Shown: positions 11,561-22,100 of the stretch, piece by piece
Layout: each line of letters begins with the position of its first letter
Numbering within the stretch: position 1 is the first letter of the stretch
DNA from: Hygrocybe punicea
Lineage: Eukaryota; Basidiomycota; Agaricomycetes; Agaricales; Hygrophoraceae
DNA: 64,000 bases
Assembly (NCBI GenBank): GCA_963556145.1
Contig: OY744462.1
Coordinates: forward strand, 4,278,001-4,342,000
Direction: 5' to 3'
Program-made: the position numbers and the translations under genes
Notes under the pieces: generated by a model
Database searches by the model: none
Seen by the model: only the letters and a program-made list of their open reading frames with translations
Told to the model about the DNA's origin: nothing

Positions 11561-12410
11561 ACATGTACCGTTGCAAAATACTCAGAGCGGGGTGCGGTTC
11601 CGTGAATTTCATATCAACGTTTGGAAAAGGATTGGCTAGATGACGAACTGATTAATTTCGGTACCCAGTAAGTATATTTCAACCCTCCAGTGCAGTAGCT
11701 TATTCCCTGTTTCAGCTACGCTCTGCAGAAAGCAGCAATCCATCAACCAGATTTGCCGGAAAACATACACATATTCATTACTTTTTTCATGGAGAAATTG
11801 AGGTACACATTGCTTGGTGGTTCATATAACTTAATTTCCTCTGAATCTGGACACAGGAAGAATGGTGTGAAGAGTTGAAAGAGGTGGACAAAGGCAATTG
11901 ACATATTTTTGCTCTGATACTTGGTCTTTCCTGTTCCCACTGGGTGAGTGCAGACAGCTTTCGTGAAGGCAACATCTCACCTCACCATCAGTGACCACTG
12001 GTATTTGATTATCATGACAAATCCTGGTGCATGTTTGTCACAAAATCCTGCTGATGGACTGCACACGTAATTATCCATTTTAGCTTTGCCTTGAACTTAC
12101 TCATCTTTGATTAGCGTAACATTTGTTCTCGATTCACTGCCCCCAGTGAACCATCATAAAGATATATCCCTGGTGCATGCATGGCTGGCTGGCATTGCGA
12201 TGAACACCAGACAGGTGAAAAAGCTGGCACATATCAAGAGAGTCACCCCCACGGTGAACAATGTCTAACGTCAGTGTTGTGACTGAATTGAAGATTTGTT
12301 TTCAGGTACCTGGACAGCCGAATTTTGACAATTGTCGCATCTACATGCTGCATTTCCTTCGAATCTTCTTAGAAAACCCAATGGAAATGATGGACATCAT
12401 GCTGGGTGAC

Positions 12411-12422
12411 AAGAGTACCATC
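12411..12422. repeat. LINE target-site duplication, left copy
   Basis: AAGAGTACCATC at 12411-12422 is repeated exactly at 18820-18831 directly after the poly(A) tract. Joining the flanks at this point restores one continuous protease reading frame. Confidence 0.93.
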
Positions 12423-12575
12423 GGGACTCTCTTGGCAACACACCACGTGGCACCCCGACCAGGACCCCAACAAAGGAAACCTGAGCGGCGGCCCCACACC
12501 TCTCTTGCACTATAGAACGAACACTACAATAGCTTAACTTCTACCTGATAGGATCCTAAGATACATTATAATCCT

Positions 12576-14525
12576 ATGACCTCGAAAAACCGAACTCCGG
12601 GAGGTAACTTAGACAAAAACCACGCGACTAGACCAACCAGAGATGAGTTAGCTGATGCCACGGGCGTCTTGACTGACGTGCTCAATGTGAAAGATGCCAG
12701 AACGGCTCTGGTACGGGACGGATACATCACGCAAGGAGAAAAGATGACTACCCAGAGACTAGCGTATGTCCTACTACAAGCGGCAGGGGGCATAGCCAAG
12801 CTGCCCAGACCCGCGGTGAACATCCTGAGGGCCTCGGCATTCATTCTAGAGGAGATGGGATTGGACACGATGGCGAACGAGGCAGTGGCGAAAATAGACA
12901 GGAAAATGGACGAGATAGTACACCCCAAACTGACCACGGCAGCCGAAACGATCACAGCAGCAACAGAAGCCAGTGGCAAGCAGGAGGAGTCGCTGCGGGG
13001 GGTGACGAATCAAATGACGAACACACTAAACGATCTCCGAGCCAACTTAGACGAACTTACAACCCGCACGAAAAGTGCATTAGAGACGGTAGAGGCGGCC
13101 ACCAAGATGGCAGAGGCGGTCACCAATCGGGAACAACCTGACACTGACAGCACACCCACCTTCGCATCGATCGTACGGACCACCACGCAGATCCCACCGG
13201 AACACGCAGTGCCGATAGCGAAAGGAAACGCACTGGACAAGCAGATTGTAGTACGTAGACTACCCGACACGCAAGACGACCCGCTAGCGAACCTATCCGA
13301 GAAAGAGTTGGTGGAGAAGGCGACCCTGGCCCTTGACTTGATGGGTATGCAGGCAGCAGACAAACCCAATGGCATGGCCTTTGTGGGAGCGCGCAGAACA
13401 CAATCCGGAACGATAATATACACACTCAACTCCACGCAGGCGGCGAACTACTTAAAGTCCAAGGAAGTAATGCACGCATTTATGGCGCAATTTGGAGGGA
13501 CATCAACAGGGAGCTCGAGGACATACCAAGTAGTGGCCGAACACGTCCCTACCTCCTTTGACCCGAATGAACAAACAGCGATCGAGAAGGTCGAGCAAGC
13601 CAGCTCCCTTCCCAGGATGGCGATATACGAGGCACGATGGATCAAGCCACCCCACCTTCGTCGAGCGGGACAGAGATTCGCGTTCTTGTCAGTGGGCTTC
13701 AGCATGAGAGAAGCCACGAACCACGCGCTAGAATACGGTATTTTCATAGAGGGAAAGCAATGCAGGACAAAGAAAGCATTGATGGACCCGCGGAGATGCA
13801 TGAAATGCCAGAAATCTGGCCACATCGCGAGGGACTGCAAATCCATCCACGACGTATGCGCACGCTGTGCGGGGCTCCACCGCACAGCAGATCAGCTATG
13901 CGGCACCGGGGAACTGAGATGTGCCAATTGCCAAGAGGGCGGACATGGCGCTGCTGACCGACAATGTCGAGTCTTCAGGGAGCGTCTCCATCAAGCACGC
14001 GATCGAGACCCTGACGCCAAGTATAGACTCTTCCCCACCAACAACCCTAGCACATGGGGCAGAACGGACACGGATCCCATGCGGAACACGTTTGACATGA
14101 CGTGGAGAAGGGACGCACCCACAGACAACGCCCCGTACCCACATCCGGACGAACGATGTGAACAAAATAGAGGAGGGAGAGACAACCAGAGACCTCATGA
14201 CAGAAGCCACCCAGGAGCCGAACAACGGCGGACAGCACTAGCACCAGCTACAGATCGACGAAACCAGAGGATAAGCACGCAAACTGCCCAACAGACGTTA
14301 CACACTTACTGGACAGATAGACCAGCGCCGCCTACCTCCGGAGGATGGTGGGCTGATGAACCGCTTGAAGGCCCAACCCACATCATGACACGGAAATCTA
14401 CCCACACAGACACAACAACCGCTGCGCCGCGAACAATGACCCCACACCCACCCCAACAACATCATCACCAACACCAACAACATCATCCTATCCACTCACC
14501 CTCGACGGAGGAGCTCTATATATGA
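12576..14525 (+). CDS. LINE ORF1, gag-like protein with zinc knuckles
   Basis: This 649-aa protein is the first ORF of the LINE and would coat the element RNA. The N-terminal half is helical and charged, with a likely coiled coil around residues 150-185 (LRANLDELTTRTKSALETVE). The nucleic-acid-binding part lies around residues 408-468: CMKCQKSGHIARDC (CX2CX4HX4C), a second Cys cluster beginning CARCAGLH, and CANCQEGGHGAADRQC (CX2CX4HX5C). The C-terminus is rich in H, Q, T and P. The ATG is the first in frame after the leader. The stop overlaps the ORF2 start as ATGA. No disabling mutation was seen. Confidence 0.9.
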   Translation: MTSKNRTPGGNLDKNHATRPTRDELADATGVLTDVLNVKDARTALVRDGYITQGEKMTTQRLAYVLLQAAGGIAKLPRPAVNILRASAFILEEMGLDTMANEAVAKIDRKMDEIVHPKLTTAAETITAATEASGKQEESLRGVTNQMTNTLNDLRANLDELTTRTKSALETVEAATKMAEAVTNREQPDTDSTPTFASIVRTTTQIPPEHAVPIAKGNALDKQIVVRRLPDTQDDPLANLSEKELVEKATLALDLMGMQAADKPNGMAFVGARRTQSGTIIYTLNSTQAANYLKSKEVMHAFMAQFGGTSTGSSRTYQVVAEHVPTSFDPNEQTAIEKVEQASSLPRMAIYEARWIKPPHLRRAGQRFAFLSVGFSMREATNHALEYGIFIEGKQCRTKKALMDPRRCMKCQKSGHIARDCKSIHDVCARCAGLHRTADQLCGTGELRCANCQEGGHGAADRQCRVFRERLHQARDRDPDAKYRLFPTNNPSTWGRTDTDPMRNTFDMTWRRDAPTDNAPYPHPDERCEQNRGGRDNQRPHDRSHPGAEQRRTALAPATDRRNQRISTQTAQQTLHTYWTDRPAPPTSGGWWADEPLEGPTHIMTRKSTHTDTTTAAPRTMTPHPPQQHHHQHQQHHPIHSPSTEELYI

Positions 14526-17500
14526 CCTCCGCTCCCACTCCCGACTCATCGAAACCACTAACTTTATGGCAACAGAACGTCAACAAATCGCTCGTAGCCC
14601 AACACGACATGCTAGACTCAATCAAAACCAATTATGACTTTATTCTCATACAGGAACCATACGTCGATTTCAAGGGGCTCTCGAGAGCCAACGCTTATTA
14701 CACAGTGATATACCCCCCACGACACCATGACAGACACACAACACATCCCACCCGATCAATAATACTGGTCAACAGACGGCTCCGATCTGACTCCTGGTCT
14801 CCAATACTAATTGACTCACCTGACATCACAGCGGCAGAGATAAAAGGGAACTTTGGGATCATCAGAATCATCAATGTATACAACGACTGTAACAACAACA
14901 ACAACATATCCACACTGCGACGTTACCTTGGTAGCGTAGCAGCTCGAGCTCCAGCCCAGACCCCAGTCCACTACGTCCTGGCAGGAGACTTCAACCGCCA
15001 CCACCCACTCTGGGATGAAGAGCGTAACAACCACCTCTTCACCAATGCTAACCTCGAAGCAGCAGGACCTTTGTTAGACCTCTTAGCCCGATACGACATG
15101 AGAATGGCATTACCAGAGGGCACACCAACGCTGCAGTCCATGTCGACGGGCAACATGACCCGAATTGACAACGTTTTCTGCTCTAGTTCCATAATGGACC
15201 ACGTAGTGCTATGTGACACGAGACCAGGCGATAGGCCAGCCAAGACCGACCACTTCCCGATAACTACGATGCCAGATCTAACCGCCCCGTCTAGACCTCA
15301 AATACAACGCCTGAACTTTCGCGCGGCGGACTGGACGGAGTTCAGAAACTCGCTCAAGGAGAACCTGGACACCCTCCCAGCCCCAGCAGAACTCACGTCG
15401 CACGACTCCTTCCACCGGGCGCTAGGAGAATTGGAGGGAGCGGTCTGGAACGTGGTAACGAAATGTGTCCCTGTGACTAAACTATCCCCCTACAGCAAAC
15501 GATGGTGGAATCAAGACCTGAGAGCAGAACGGAAAACAGTCCGCAACCTCGGCAACAAATCATACCGGTACCGACACGTGGAGGGACACCCAATCCACGA
15601 GGCGTACAAAACAGCCAAACACAGGTATGCAGCTCATATACAGACGGTTAAGGCAACACATTGGTCGGAATGGCTAGAGAGTATCGACACATCTAGTCAA
15701 TGGACAGCGAGCCGATTGGTGACAGGTCCTGCATCGGACGGAGGGAGGGCGAAGGTGCCCACACTATATATTACAGACACCACAACAAATGAGAAACGCG
15801 AACTGACGACTAACGCAGATAAGAGCAAAGCTTTTCACAGCAACTTCTTCCCCAGCAAACCTGCCACCTCATCAGTCCCCGAAGACCCCGAGTATCCACC
15901 GCCAGCATGGAACTTCCGACCCATCACCAACGCGCAAATCCACAGAGCCATCCAACGTATGCAGCCATACAAGGGCACCAAACGCAACACCCCACCAAAT
16001 GCAGTATTCAAGAACGCCGGCGATATGCTGGTCCCCTTTCTCGGCCCCATTTTCAGAGCGACCTTTGGGTTGGAGACGTACCCAAGACATTGGGCAGTCA
16101 CGGAGACAATCGTACTGAAGAAGCCGGGCAAGCCAGACTACTCCATCCCTGGAGCATGGCAGCCCATAGTACTATCGGATGGGTACGCGAGGCTGATGAA
16201 CTCATGCGTCAACGAAGACATCACGGTCATGAGCGAGAGAGCCCGAGTCTTGCCAGACAATCACTTTGGAGGGAGAGCTGGCCGTAGCACAACGGACGCG
16301 ATTCTATTTATGAGCAAGATAATCAAGGATGAATGGCGGAAAGGTAATGTGGTATCGTTACTCTCCCTTGATGTCAAAGGGGCCTTTCCGAGTACAGCCA
16401 TTGACCGTATGGTGCATAATATGCGAAAACGCGGTGTACCAGAGGAGATCACTGGGTGGCTAGAGAGAACGCTCACAGCCCGTCGTACCACACTGACCTT
16501 CGATGAATTCACCTCAGAACCCTTTGATGTAGACAACGGACTCGACCAGGGCAGCCCCGTCTCGCCGACGTGCTACCTATTCTACAACTCAGACCAGCTC
16601 GACATCCCCATCCCACGCAATGGGGAACATGGCATCCTATACCTTGACGACTCAAACGTACTCGCGGTGGGCCGGAATTTTGGGGAAGCACATGCGAAGC
16701 TGGAGTCCATTATGGAGAGGCCGGGCGGCATTCTAGAGTGGGCGAGGGAACATAACTGCGAATTTGGTGTCGACAAATTCCAGCTTATCGATCTGACGCG
16801 ACGACGACAGGTGGACCCAGACAACCCACGGAAAAGAATCATAATAACAGGGCTACCGATTAACATTGCCGGAAGACCCATACCCCCCAAGACATCAATC
16901 AAGTTTCTTGGCGTACACATTGACCGCGAACTTCGATGGAAGGAACAGGGAGCGGCAGCACTCAAAAAGGGCCAGGACTGGCTTTTGGAGTTCAGGAGGC
17001 TATCTAAGACATCAGGGGGGATACCGGCGAGGATCATGAGAAGGCTTTACCTATCGATCGCGGTACCAAGAATGCTCTACGCTGCGGAGGTCTTCATGGG
17101 CTCAACTTCGAAGAAAGACGGAAGAGGGACTAGGAGAGGCAGAGGAGGCACAGCGATGGTACGAAAACTAACAGGCATACAACGCAAGGCAGCCATAATG
17201 ATCACCGGCGCATTGTCAACCACGGCCACCGACATCCTAGATGTCCACGCAGACCTTTTACCATTTCACTTTTTAGTAGATAGGACTCGACAACGGGCAG
17301 CCCTACGCCTTGCAACGCTCCCGCCAGCACACCCACTAAGCAAAGCCGTCAAGAACGCACGGGTACGCCGGGTAAAAAGACACCCCACCCCCATACATGA
17401 CCTCATATGGGACTACAATGTCAAAACGGAACACATGGAAAAGATCACCACATGCAGATACGACACGAAATGGGAACCAGAGGTCACGACGCAGATACGG

Positions 17501-18496
17501 CCGTCACGAGAAGAGGCCAAGGAAGCTCACGAACAAGATAACAACGATATCAAAATATATACTGATGGATCAGGGTTGGATGGTATGATAGGCGCAGCGG
17601 CGGTACTCATGCGAGCAGGGCGGAGGAGAAAGAGAGTCAGAAGGTACAAACTAGGTAAACAGGAGCATCACACGGTACACGAAGGAGAAGGGATAGGCAT
17701 GATACTGGGACTGGAGTTGCTGAGAGGAGAAAAGGGGGTTCGGGGTGTTTCAATGTTCGTGGATGGACAGGCAGCGATACGGGCGATCAAATCTCTCAAA
17801 GCGGGCCCCTCACACTACATATTCGACCTGTTCCACAAGAGGCTAGACATGGTTAGGAGGCAACATAAGAGGATGAATCTGACAATAAAATGGGCACCGG
17901 GACACGAGGGCATCGGAGGCAATGAGGCAGCAGATGGTCATGCGAAGAGAGCAGCACAAGGGAACGTAACGGCAGCCACAGGACTTCCCGCCCCGCTACG
18001 GCACGCTCTACCACACAGCAAGACGGCGGCGGCGAGGTCGTTCCTAGACAGGCTAAAGAAACGGGCAGACAGGGAATGGGCCCAGTCCCCGAGATGCAGA
18101 TGGCTCCTGGAAATCGACCTGAGCTTCTCACCGGCCACGTATCGGAAGATGACCCGATCTCTGCCCAAGAAACACGTCGCAATCCTCACGCAGCTAAGAA
18201 CAGGCCACGTGGGACTCAATCATCATTTGCATAAGATCAACCGTGCTGACACCCCCACTTGTCCTTGCTGTCGTCATCACCACGAGACTGTCACCCACTT
18301 TCTCCTGTTTTGCCCAGCACACGACCATGCACGCCGAAAACTACGCCGAACGGTAGGGCGTGATGCAGGATATGTGAAGAAACTGCTATGCACCCCAAAG
18401 CACCTTCCACCGCTCTTCCGTTACATCAACGACACACAGCGACTCCGGCAAGCGTTTGGACACATTCCCGACATCACACACGAATGTAGCAGCTAA
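14522..18496 (+). CDS. LINE ORF2: endonuclease, reverse transcriptase, RNase H
   Basis: This 1324-aa polyprotein drives target-primed reverse transcription. Residues about 10-240 form an AP-like endonuclease: LIQEPYVD, AGDFNRHHPLWD, RIDNVFCSS and a final TDHFPI. The reverse transcriptase follows, with LDVKGAFPS near residue 617 (first catalytic Asp), GLDQGSPVSPT near 679 and LYLDDSN near 706 (the YxDD box as YLDD). RNase H spans about 1014-1140, with IYTDGSG, HEGEGIG, FVDGQAA and WAPGHEG...NEAAD. A CPCC...H...C zinc motif lies near 1247-1270. All core acidic residues are present and there is no internal stop. The start overlaps the ORF1 stop by one base frame (ATGA), suggesting coupled termination and reinitiation. 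Confidence 0.93.
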   Translation: MTSAPTPDSSKPLTLWQQNVNKSLVAQHDMLDSIKTNYDFILIQEPYVDFKGLSRANAYYTVIYPPRHHDRHTTHPTRSIILVNRRLRSDSWSPILIDSPDITAAEIKGNFGIIRIINVYNDCNNNNNISTLRRYLGSVAARAPAQTPVHYVLAGDFNRHHPLWDEERNNHLFTNANLEAAGPLLDLLARYDMRMALPEGTPTLQSMSTGNMTRIDNVFCSSSIMDHVVLCDTRPGDRPAKTDHFPITTMPDLTAPSRPQIQRLNFRAADWTEFRNSLKENLDTLPAPAELTSHDSFHRALGELEGAVWNVVTKCVPVTKLSPYSKRWWNQDLRAERKTVRNLGNKSYRYRHVEGHPIHEAYKTAKHRYAAHIQTVKATHWSEWLESIDTSSQWTASRLVTGPASDGGRAKVPTLYITDTTTNEKRELTTNADKSKAFHSNFFPSKPATSSVPEDPEYPPPAWNFRPITNAQIHRAIQRMQPYKGTKRNTPPNAVFKNAGDMLVPFLGPIFRATFGLETYPRHWAVTETIVLKKPGKPDYSIPGAWQPIVLSDGYARLMNSCVNEDITVMSERARVLPDNHFGGRAGRSTTDAILFMSKIIKDEWRKGNVVSLLSLDVKGAFPSTAIDRMVHNMRKRGVPEEITGWLERTLTARRTTLTFDEFTSEPFDVDNGLDQGSPVSPTCYLFYNSDQLDIPIPRNGEHGILYLDDSNVLAVGRNFGEAHAKLESIMERPGGILEWAREHNCEFGVDKFQLIDLTRRRQVDPDNPRKRIIITGLPINIAGRPIPPKTSIKFLGVHIDRELRWKEQGAAALKKGQDWLLEFRRLSKTSGGIPARIMRRLYLSIAVPRMLYAAEVFMGSTSKKDGRGTRRGRGGTAMVRKLTGIQRKAAIMITGALSTTATDILDVHADLLPFHFLVDRTRQRAALRLATLPPAHPLSKAVKNARVRRVKRHPTPIHDLIWDYNVKTEHMEKITTCRYDTKWEPEVTTQIRPSREEAKEAHEQDNNDIKIYTDGSGLDGMIGAAAVLMRAGRRRKRVRRYKLGKQEHHTVHEGEGIGMILGLELLRGEKGVRGVSMFVDGQAAIRAIKSLKAGPSHYIFDLFHKRLDMVRRQHKRMNLTIKWAPGHEGIGGNEAADGHAKRAAQGNVTAATGLPAPLRHALPHSKTAAARSFLDRLKKRADREWAQSPRCRWLLEIDLSFSPATYRKMTRSLPKKHVAILTQLRTGHVGLNHHLHKINRADTPTCPCCRHHHETVTHFLLFCPAHDHARRKLRRTVGRDAGYVKKLLCTPKHLPPLFRYINDTQRLRQAFGHIPDITHECSS

Positions 18497-18790
18497 CCCC
18501 ACCGCCCCCCGTCATCCCACCACACTCACATCCCACGCACTACATACCGTGCGCCGTACACCCTGTTCCACATACCCCCGGCCCCACGGCCCTGACCTTC
18601 CCATTCTATATTTTATAATCTACCCATACCCGGGTTTCAGTTATTACAGGAGATACACTCCTACCGGGAACGGCACTGCTGCTTCCCACATGTTGCCTCA
18701 AGACTTCATGCACCCACTTGACATGACAAGTAACATACATAACAGGAATCTCTACATACAATGTACTGTAAAGGAGAATAAACTGGGAAG

Positions 18791-18820
<30 letters not shown>
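18791..18820 (+). other. LINE poly(A) tract
   Basis: Thirty consecutive A residues end the element directly against the right target-site copy. The uninterrupted length fits a young insertion; the last A is shared with the duplication. Confidence 0.9.
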
Positions 18821-18824
<4 letters not shown>

Positions 18825-18831
18825 TACCATC
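18820..18831. repeat. LINE target-site duplication, right copy
   Basis: This is the exact copy of 12411-12422. The protease reading frame resumes immediately after it as KAAKDPWQDWQIPMLCWELQ. Confidence 0.93.
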
Positions 18832-19154
18832 AAAGCTGCCAAAGATCCATGGCAAGACTGGCAAATACCCATGCTCTGTTGGGAACTCCAGGGGGCCTTG
18901 CACAGGCAAGCTGTTCGCAATTGCCTTCAGGGGGATGTGCTGGACAGGGTTGTAGTGGAAGGAAAGGAGGGTTCATCCAGTGATGTTAAATTGGTCCGAG
19001 GTTGGTTTGAGGCCCCAATGATGGTATCAGATTCTGACAGTTCATCAGATTTGTAACCTTGTCCTGTACTGAAATGTATTTGTATGTCAAGGCACGTAAT
19101 TTATGTCATATTTATTATTCGCCATGTGTTTTGCCTCGTGCATTGGTCTTTATA

Positions 19155-22100
19155 ATGCGTGTCATTTGCTCACTTTTCCCACACTCATCCAACTATTGTT
19201 CATCCATACCGAAATCGAAAGTCACTTCCCGGTCAGGAAAAAAAAAGGAATTTGCCAGAGAGGTTGAATTTATGGTGGTGGCAAAGAAACGAGGTGGAAA
19301 GACAGTCAAGGCTCATCCAGTCATTCATCAGCCAAGTCCTGTAAAACAATCAGAAAGGAGTGAAGATCCTCCCATGCCCTCAACGTCGTTTGTGGAAGAG
19401 GAGGAGCCTCTGACAAGGAGACACCAAAATAAGAGTGGAAAGGTTGACACAACTATTATCTGTTCGACTTGATTTTGATTGCATGTCAATTAGACACAGA
19501 ATGATGAAATGGAAGCCTGGAAAGCAATTCACAAGCAATACCTTTCCGAACTCTTATCATCTGAGGCCCCCCCTTCCGATGTTACGTGCCAGACATGTCT
19601 CATGGCTGATATGTCTATTTGTTGCCCTGATTGCTATGATTGTCCTTCGTTCTGCCAGCGTTGTTGTTTGCAGACACACAAGCATGATCCGTTCCACAGA
19701 ATTGAGATCTGGAATGGCAAATGTTTCTTGAAATATGACCTTAATACGATTGGCCTGGTCATGTGTCTTGGCCATGGTGGAGGCAATTGTCCGTCTTACA
19801 GACATGATGGACAGGAGCCATCTGTCGAAGATACATCTGTGAGGGATATTTTAATGTCTGGCCTGGATGAGGAGGACAATTTGGAATCGGAATTGGGTGT
19901 TCATGCTGAGGAGGATATCCTCACTGTCACTCATACGAATGGAATTTACCGACGTCGAATGCGATGGTGCTCCTGCCCAGATGCCCCTACTCAAGACATT
20001 CAACTACTTCAAATGCATTTGTATCCTGCAACGGCAAAATGGCCGTCATCAGCCTTCACTTTCCAGCTCCTGGACCATTTCTACATTGATTTGATGGAGT
20101 GCAAAATGTCTGCAAACAACTTTTATAACAAGTTAAGGAGACTGTCTTCAAACGCATTTCCAGATACATTGCCGGTTCATGATATACTTCTTCTTTGGTT
20201 ACACAGTCCATACAGGACAAAGTACTGAGTTATGTTGTTCAGGATCGTTATTGTGAACTAATGAGGGTCTCAAGACAGTGGCGGTACTTGAACCTCAAGA
20301 AACGATTTGGCTTTGGGCATGATACTGAGAGGGAGCCTGGTAATGGCAATCTGGCATTGTTTTGCCCTGCATGTCCCCAGCCGGGGATAAATCTTCTGCA
20401 GAACTGGATGGATAGACCTCATCAGTGGGTCATTCTGATCAGTTTTCATGTAGTACCTCACCAAACACAGAAACAGGTGGCTTTACAGGCCCAGCATCAT
20501 CGTCGACGGGAATTTCAAAGCTGAGCAGATTAACATGCGGAAGCCTGATGACGACGTTGGGCTTATTGATGGACAAGGCTATATGGTTGAGGATGCACCT
20601 TATCGTGCTCATCTGGCAGCTTCCCTGCAGTCCAAAGAGGTATTTATCAAATTGTGAATTTCGTGAATGCTAAATCAATGATCCATTATCAGAGATCACA
20701 GTGCTCGAACCATAAGGCTGTCAACCAAGCCAATGCCAATCGGCATAACTTATATGCTACTGGAATCGGTGCATGTGCTTGTGCAAAGCATGGTTGCTTT
20801 GTACCACACAGTGTCATCGACTTCCAGAAGGGTGAACGGTCAGTCATGTGTTTTGAGCTATGAATCGTCACAAATTTATTAAACAGCCTGCACCAGACAC
20901 ATGAACGTTGATTATTCAATATGCAATGCTCTCAATAGGCTGTGCCACAGTGGTATCAAGGAAGCACTGGTGGAATATGATATCATCTGCAGTTGGCTCA
21001 TCAATTTTGCTAAAAGGGTTTCTGATTCTGACCACCTCACTCTCCCCGAGGCACTCGAGATCATTGGGGCTGTGGGCAAGTTTCATCTTGGTGCACATGT
21101 TGCCAAGTGTTTTGCCCTATTCAGTCTCAACTTCGTTTGTGGTGCTGGTCAGCAGGATGGTGAAATTTTGGAGACACTGTGGGCTATCATCAACAAGATT
21201 TCCAGTTTTATTCGTTTCATGTCAAAATCCCAACAACGTGAGATCCTGGATGACCTTATGAGGGATTCGAATAGGAAGAAGTTGGTAGGAATGGGTACGT
21301 GATTCACAGGCATGTCATCAATACAAATCATCACCATAGCCGTCCCACAGTTCGGTCTTTGTTGAAAAGGTATGATAAAGCAGTAGATGGAATGCAGGAA
21401 ATGAAGGCAGCCTTTGAGGAGCTTTCCGAAACTGTTGATGAGCAAGTGCTGTTGCAGTGGAAGGAAGAAGAAACAAGGGCAATGGATTTCCATGGTGACT
21501 ATTCGACGTCAGAATGGAGAAAGGTTTGTCTTATAAAGTGTGGGTAATTTGGACACGGTAATGATGTTTCACCAGCACCATCACAGGCCGAGATCAGGTT
21601 GAGACTGACCACAGGGAACCCCAAAGATGTAATGGCTGGTCAGGTGACCATTTTAAATGAAGGAATAAACATAGAACAAGCACAGTAGGATGTATCCTCA
21701 TTCTCATCAATCGTCTCTTTGACATTTGTTTACCCTACAGGAATACTCTGAAGACAACTTCGAGTGCTGTTCAAAAAACGGGCAGTTTCACAGACAAGGC
21801 AAATCTGGAGGATCGTCGAAATAGGCTTCAGTCTCGAATCGATTCGTTCCACAGAAAAATGCACGGAATACTGGGTGAACAAGTGGATGACTGTAATTTG
21901 GTGAATTGTGAATCAGATGCTGATGATTGGATCATGGATTTGGATGAGGAGGGCAAGGTAGATGAAGAAGAAGATGATAACGTCACAGAATGGCCTGAAA
22001 ACTGTCAACTTACAATGCCATCTACCTTGGGAATCGAGGAATGTGCTCAGCTGGGTTTGGAAAATTTGGCTGCTCAGGAGGTGGAACTCAGGGTGGGGCA

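Larger units (their letters stand above)
12423..18820 (+). mobile_element. Full-length non-LTR retrotransposon (LINE, RNase H-bearing, Tad1/I-like)
   Basis: The element is bounded by a perfect 12-bp target duplication. It has a 153-bp 5' leader, two overlapping long ORFs, a ~294-bp 3' untranslated region and a 30-nt poly(A) end (18791-18820). ORF1 is gag-like with CCHC knuckles. ORF2 encodes endonuclease, reverse transcriptase, RNase H and a terminal zinc motif. This order is that of the RNase H-carrying fungal LINEs. Neither ORF is interrupted, and together with the exact duplication this indicates recent insertion and possible competence. Clade placement is from domain order only. Confidence 0.92.
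11606..19055 (+). pseudogene. Ulp1/SENP-like cysteine protease gene, broken by stops and a LINE
   Basis: Plus-strand exons reconstruct a Ulp1 C48-type catalytic domain. They are: DWLDDELINFGTQ (about 11636-11670), a YALQ...NIHIFITFFMEKL block (from about 11716), an AIDIF...YLVFPVP block (about 11880-11943), DHWYLIIMTNP with the catalytic His (about 11990), FVLDSLPPVNHH with the Asp (about 12130), and PNFDNCRIYMLHFLRIFLE with the Cys (about 12320-12375). The last exon is split by the LINE and resumes at 18832, ending at 19055. In-frame TGA codons at 11603, 11876 and 11915 also interrupt it. Ordinary family members have DCG at the nucleophile; here it reads NCR. Known: Ulp1 enzymes cleave SUMO-like conjugates, and many eukaryotic transposons carry such a protease. 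The gene lies head-to-tail with the KDZ transposase 100 bp downstream. Confidence 0.75.

Noticed and set aside
18456..18983. 175-aa frame running through the LINE 3' end and poly(A)
   Set aside because: It crosses the poly(A) tract as poly-Lys and joins LINE sequence to flanking exon out of frame.
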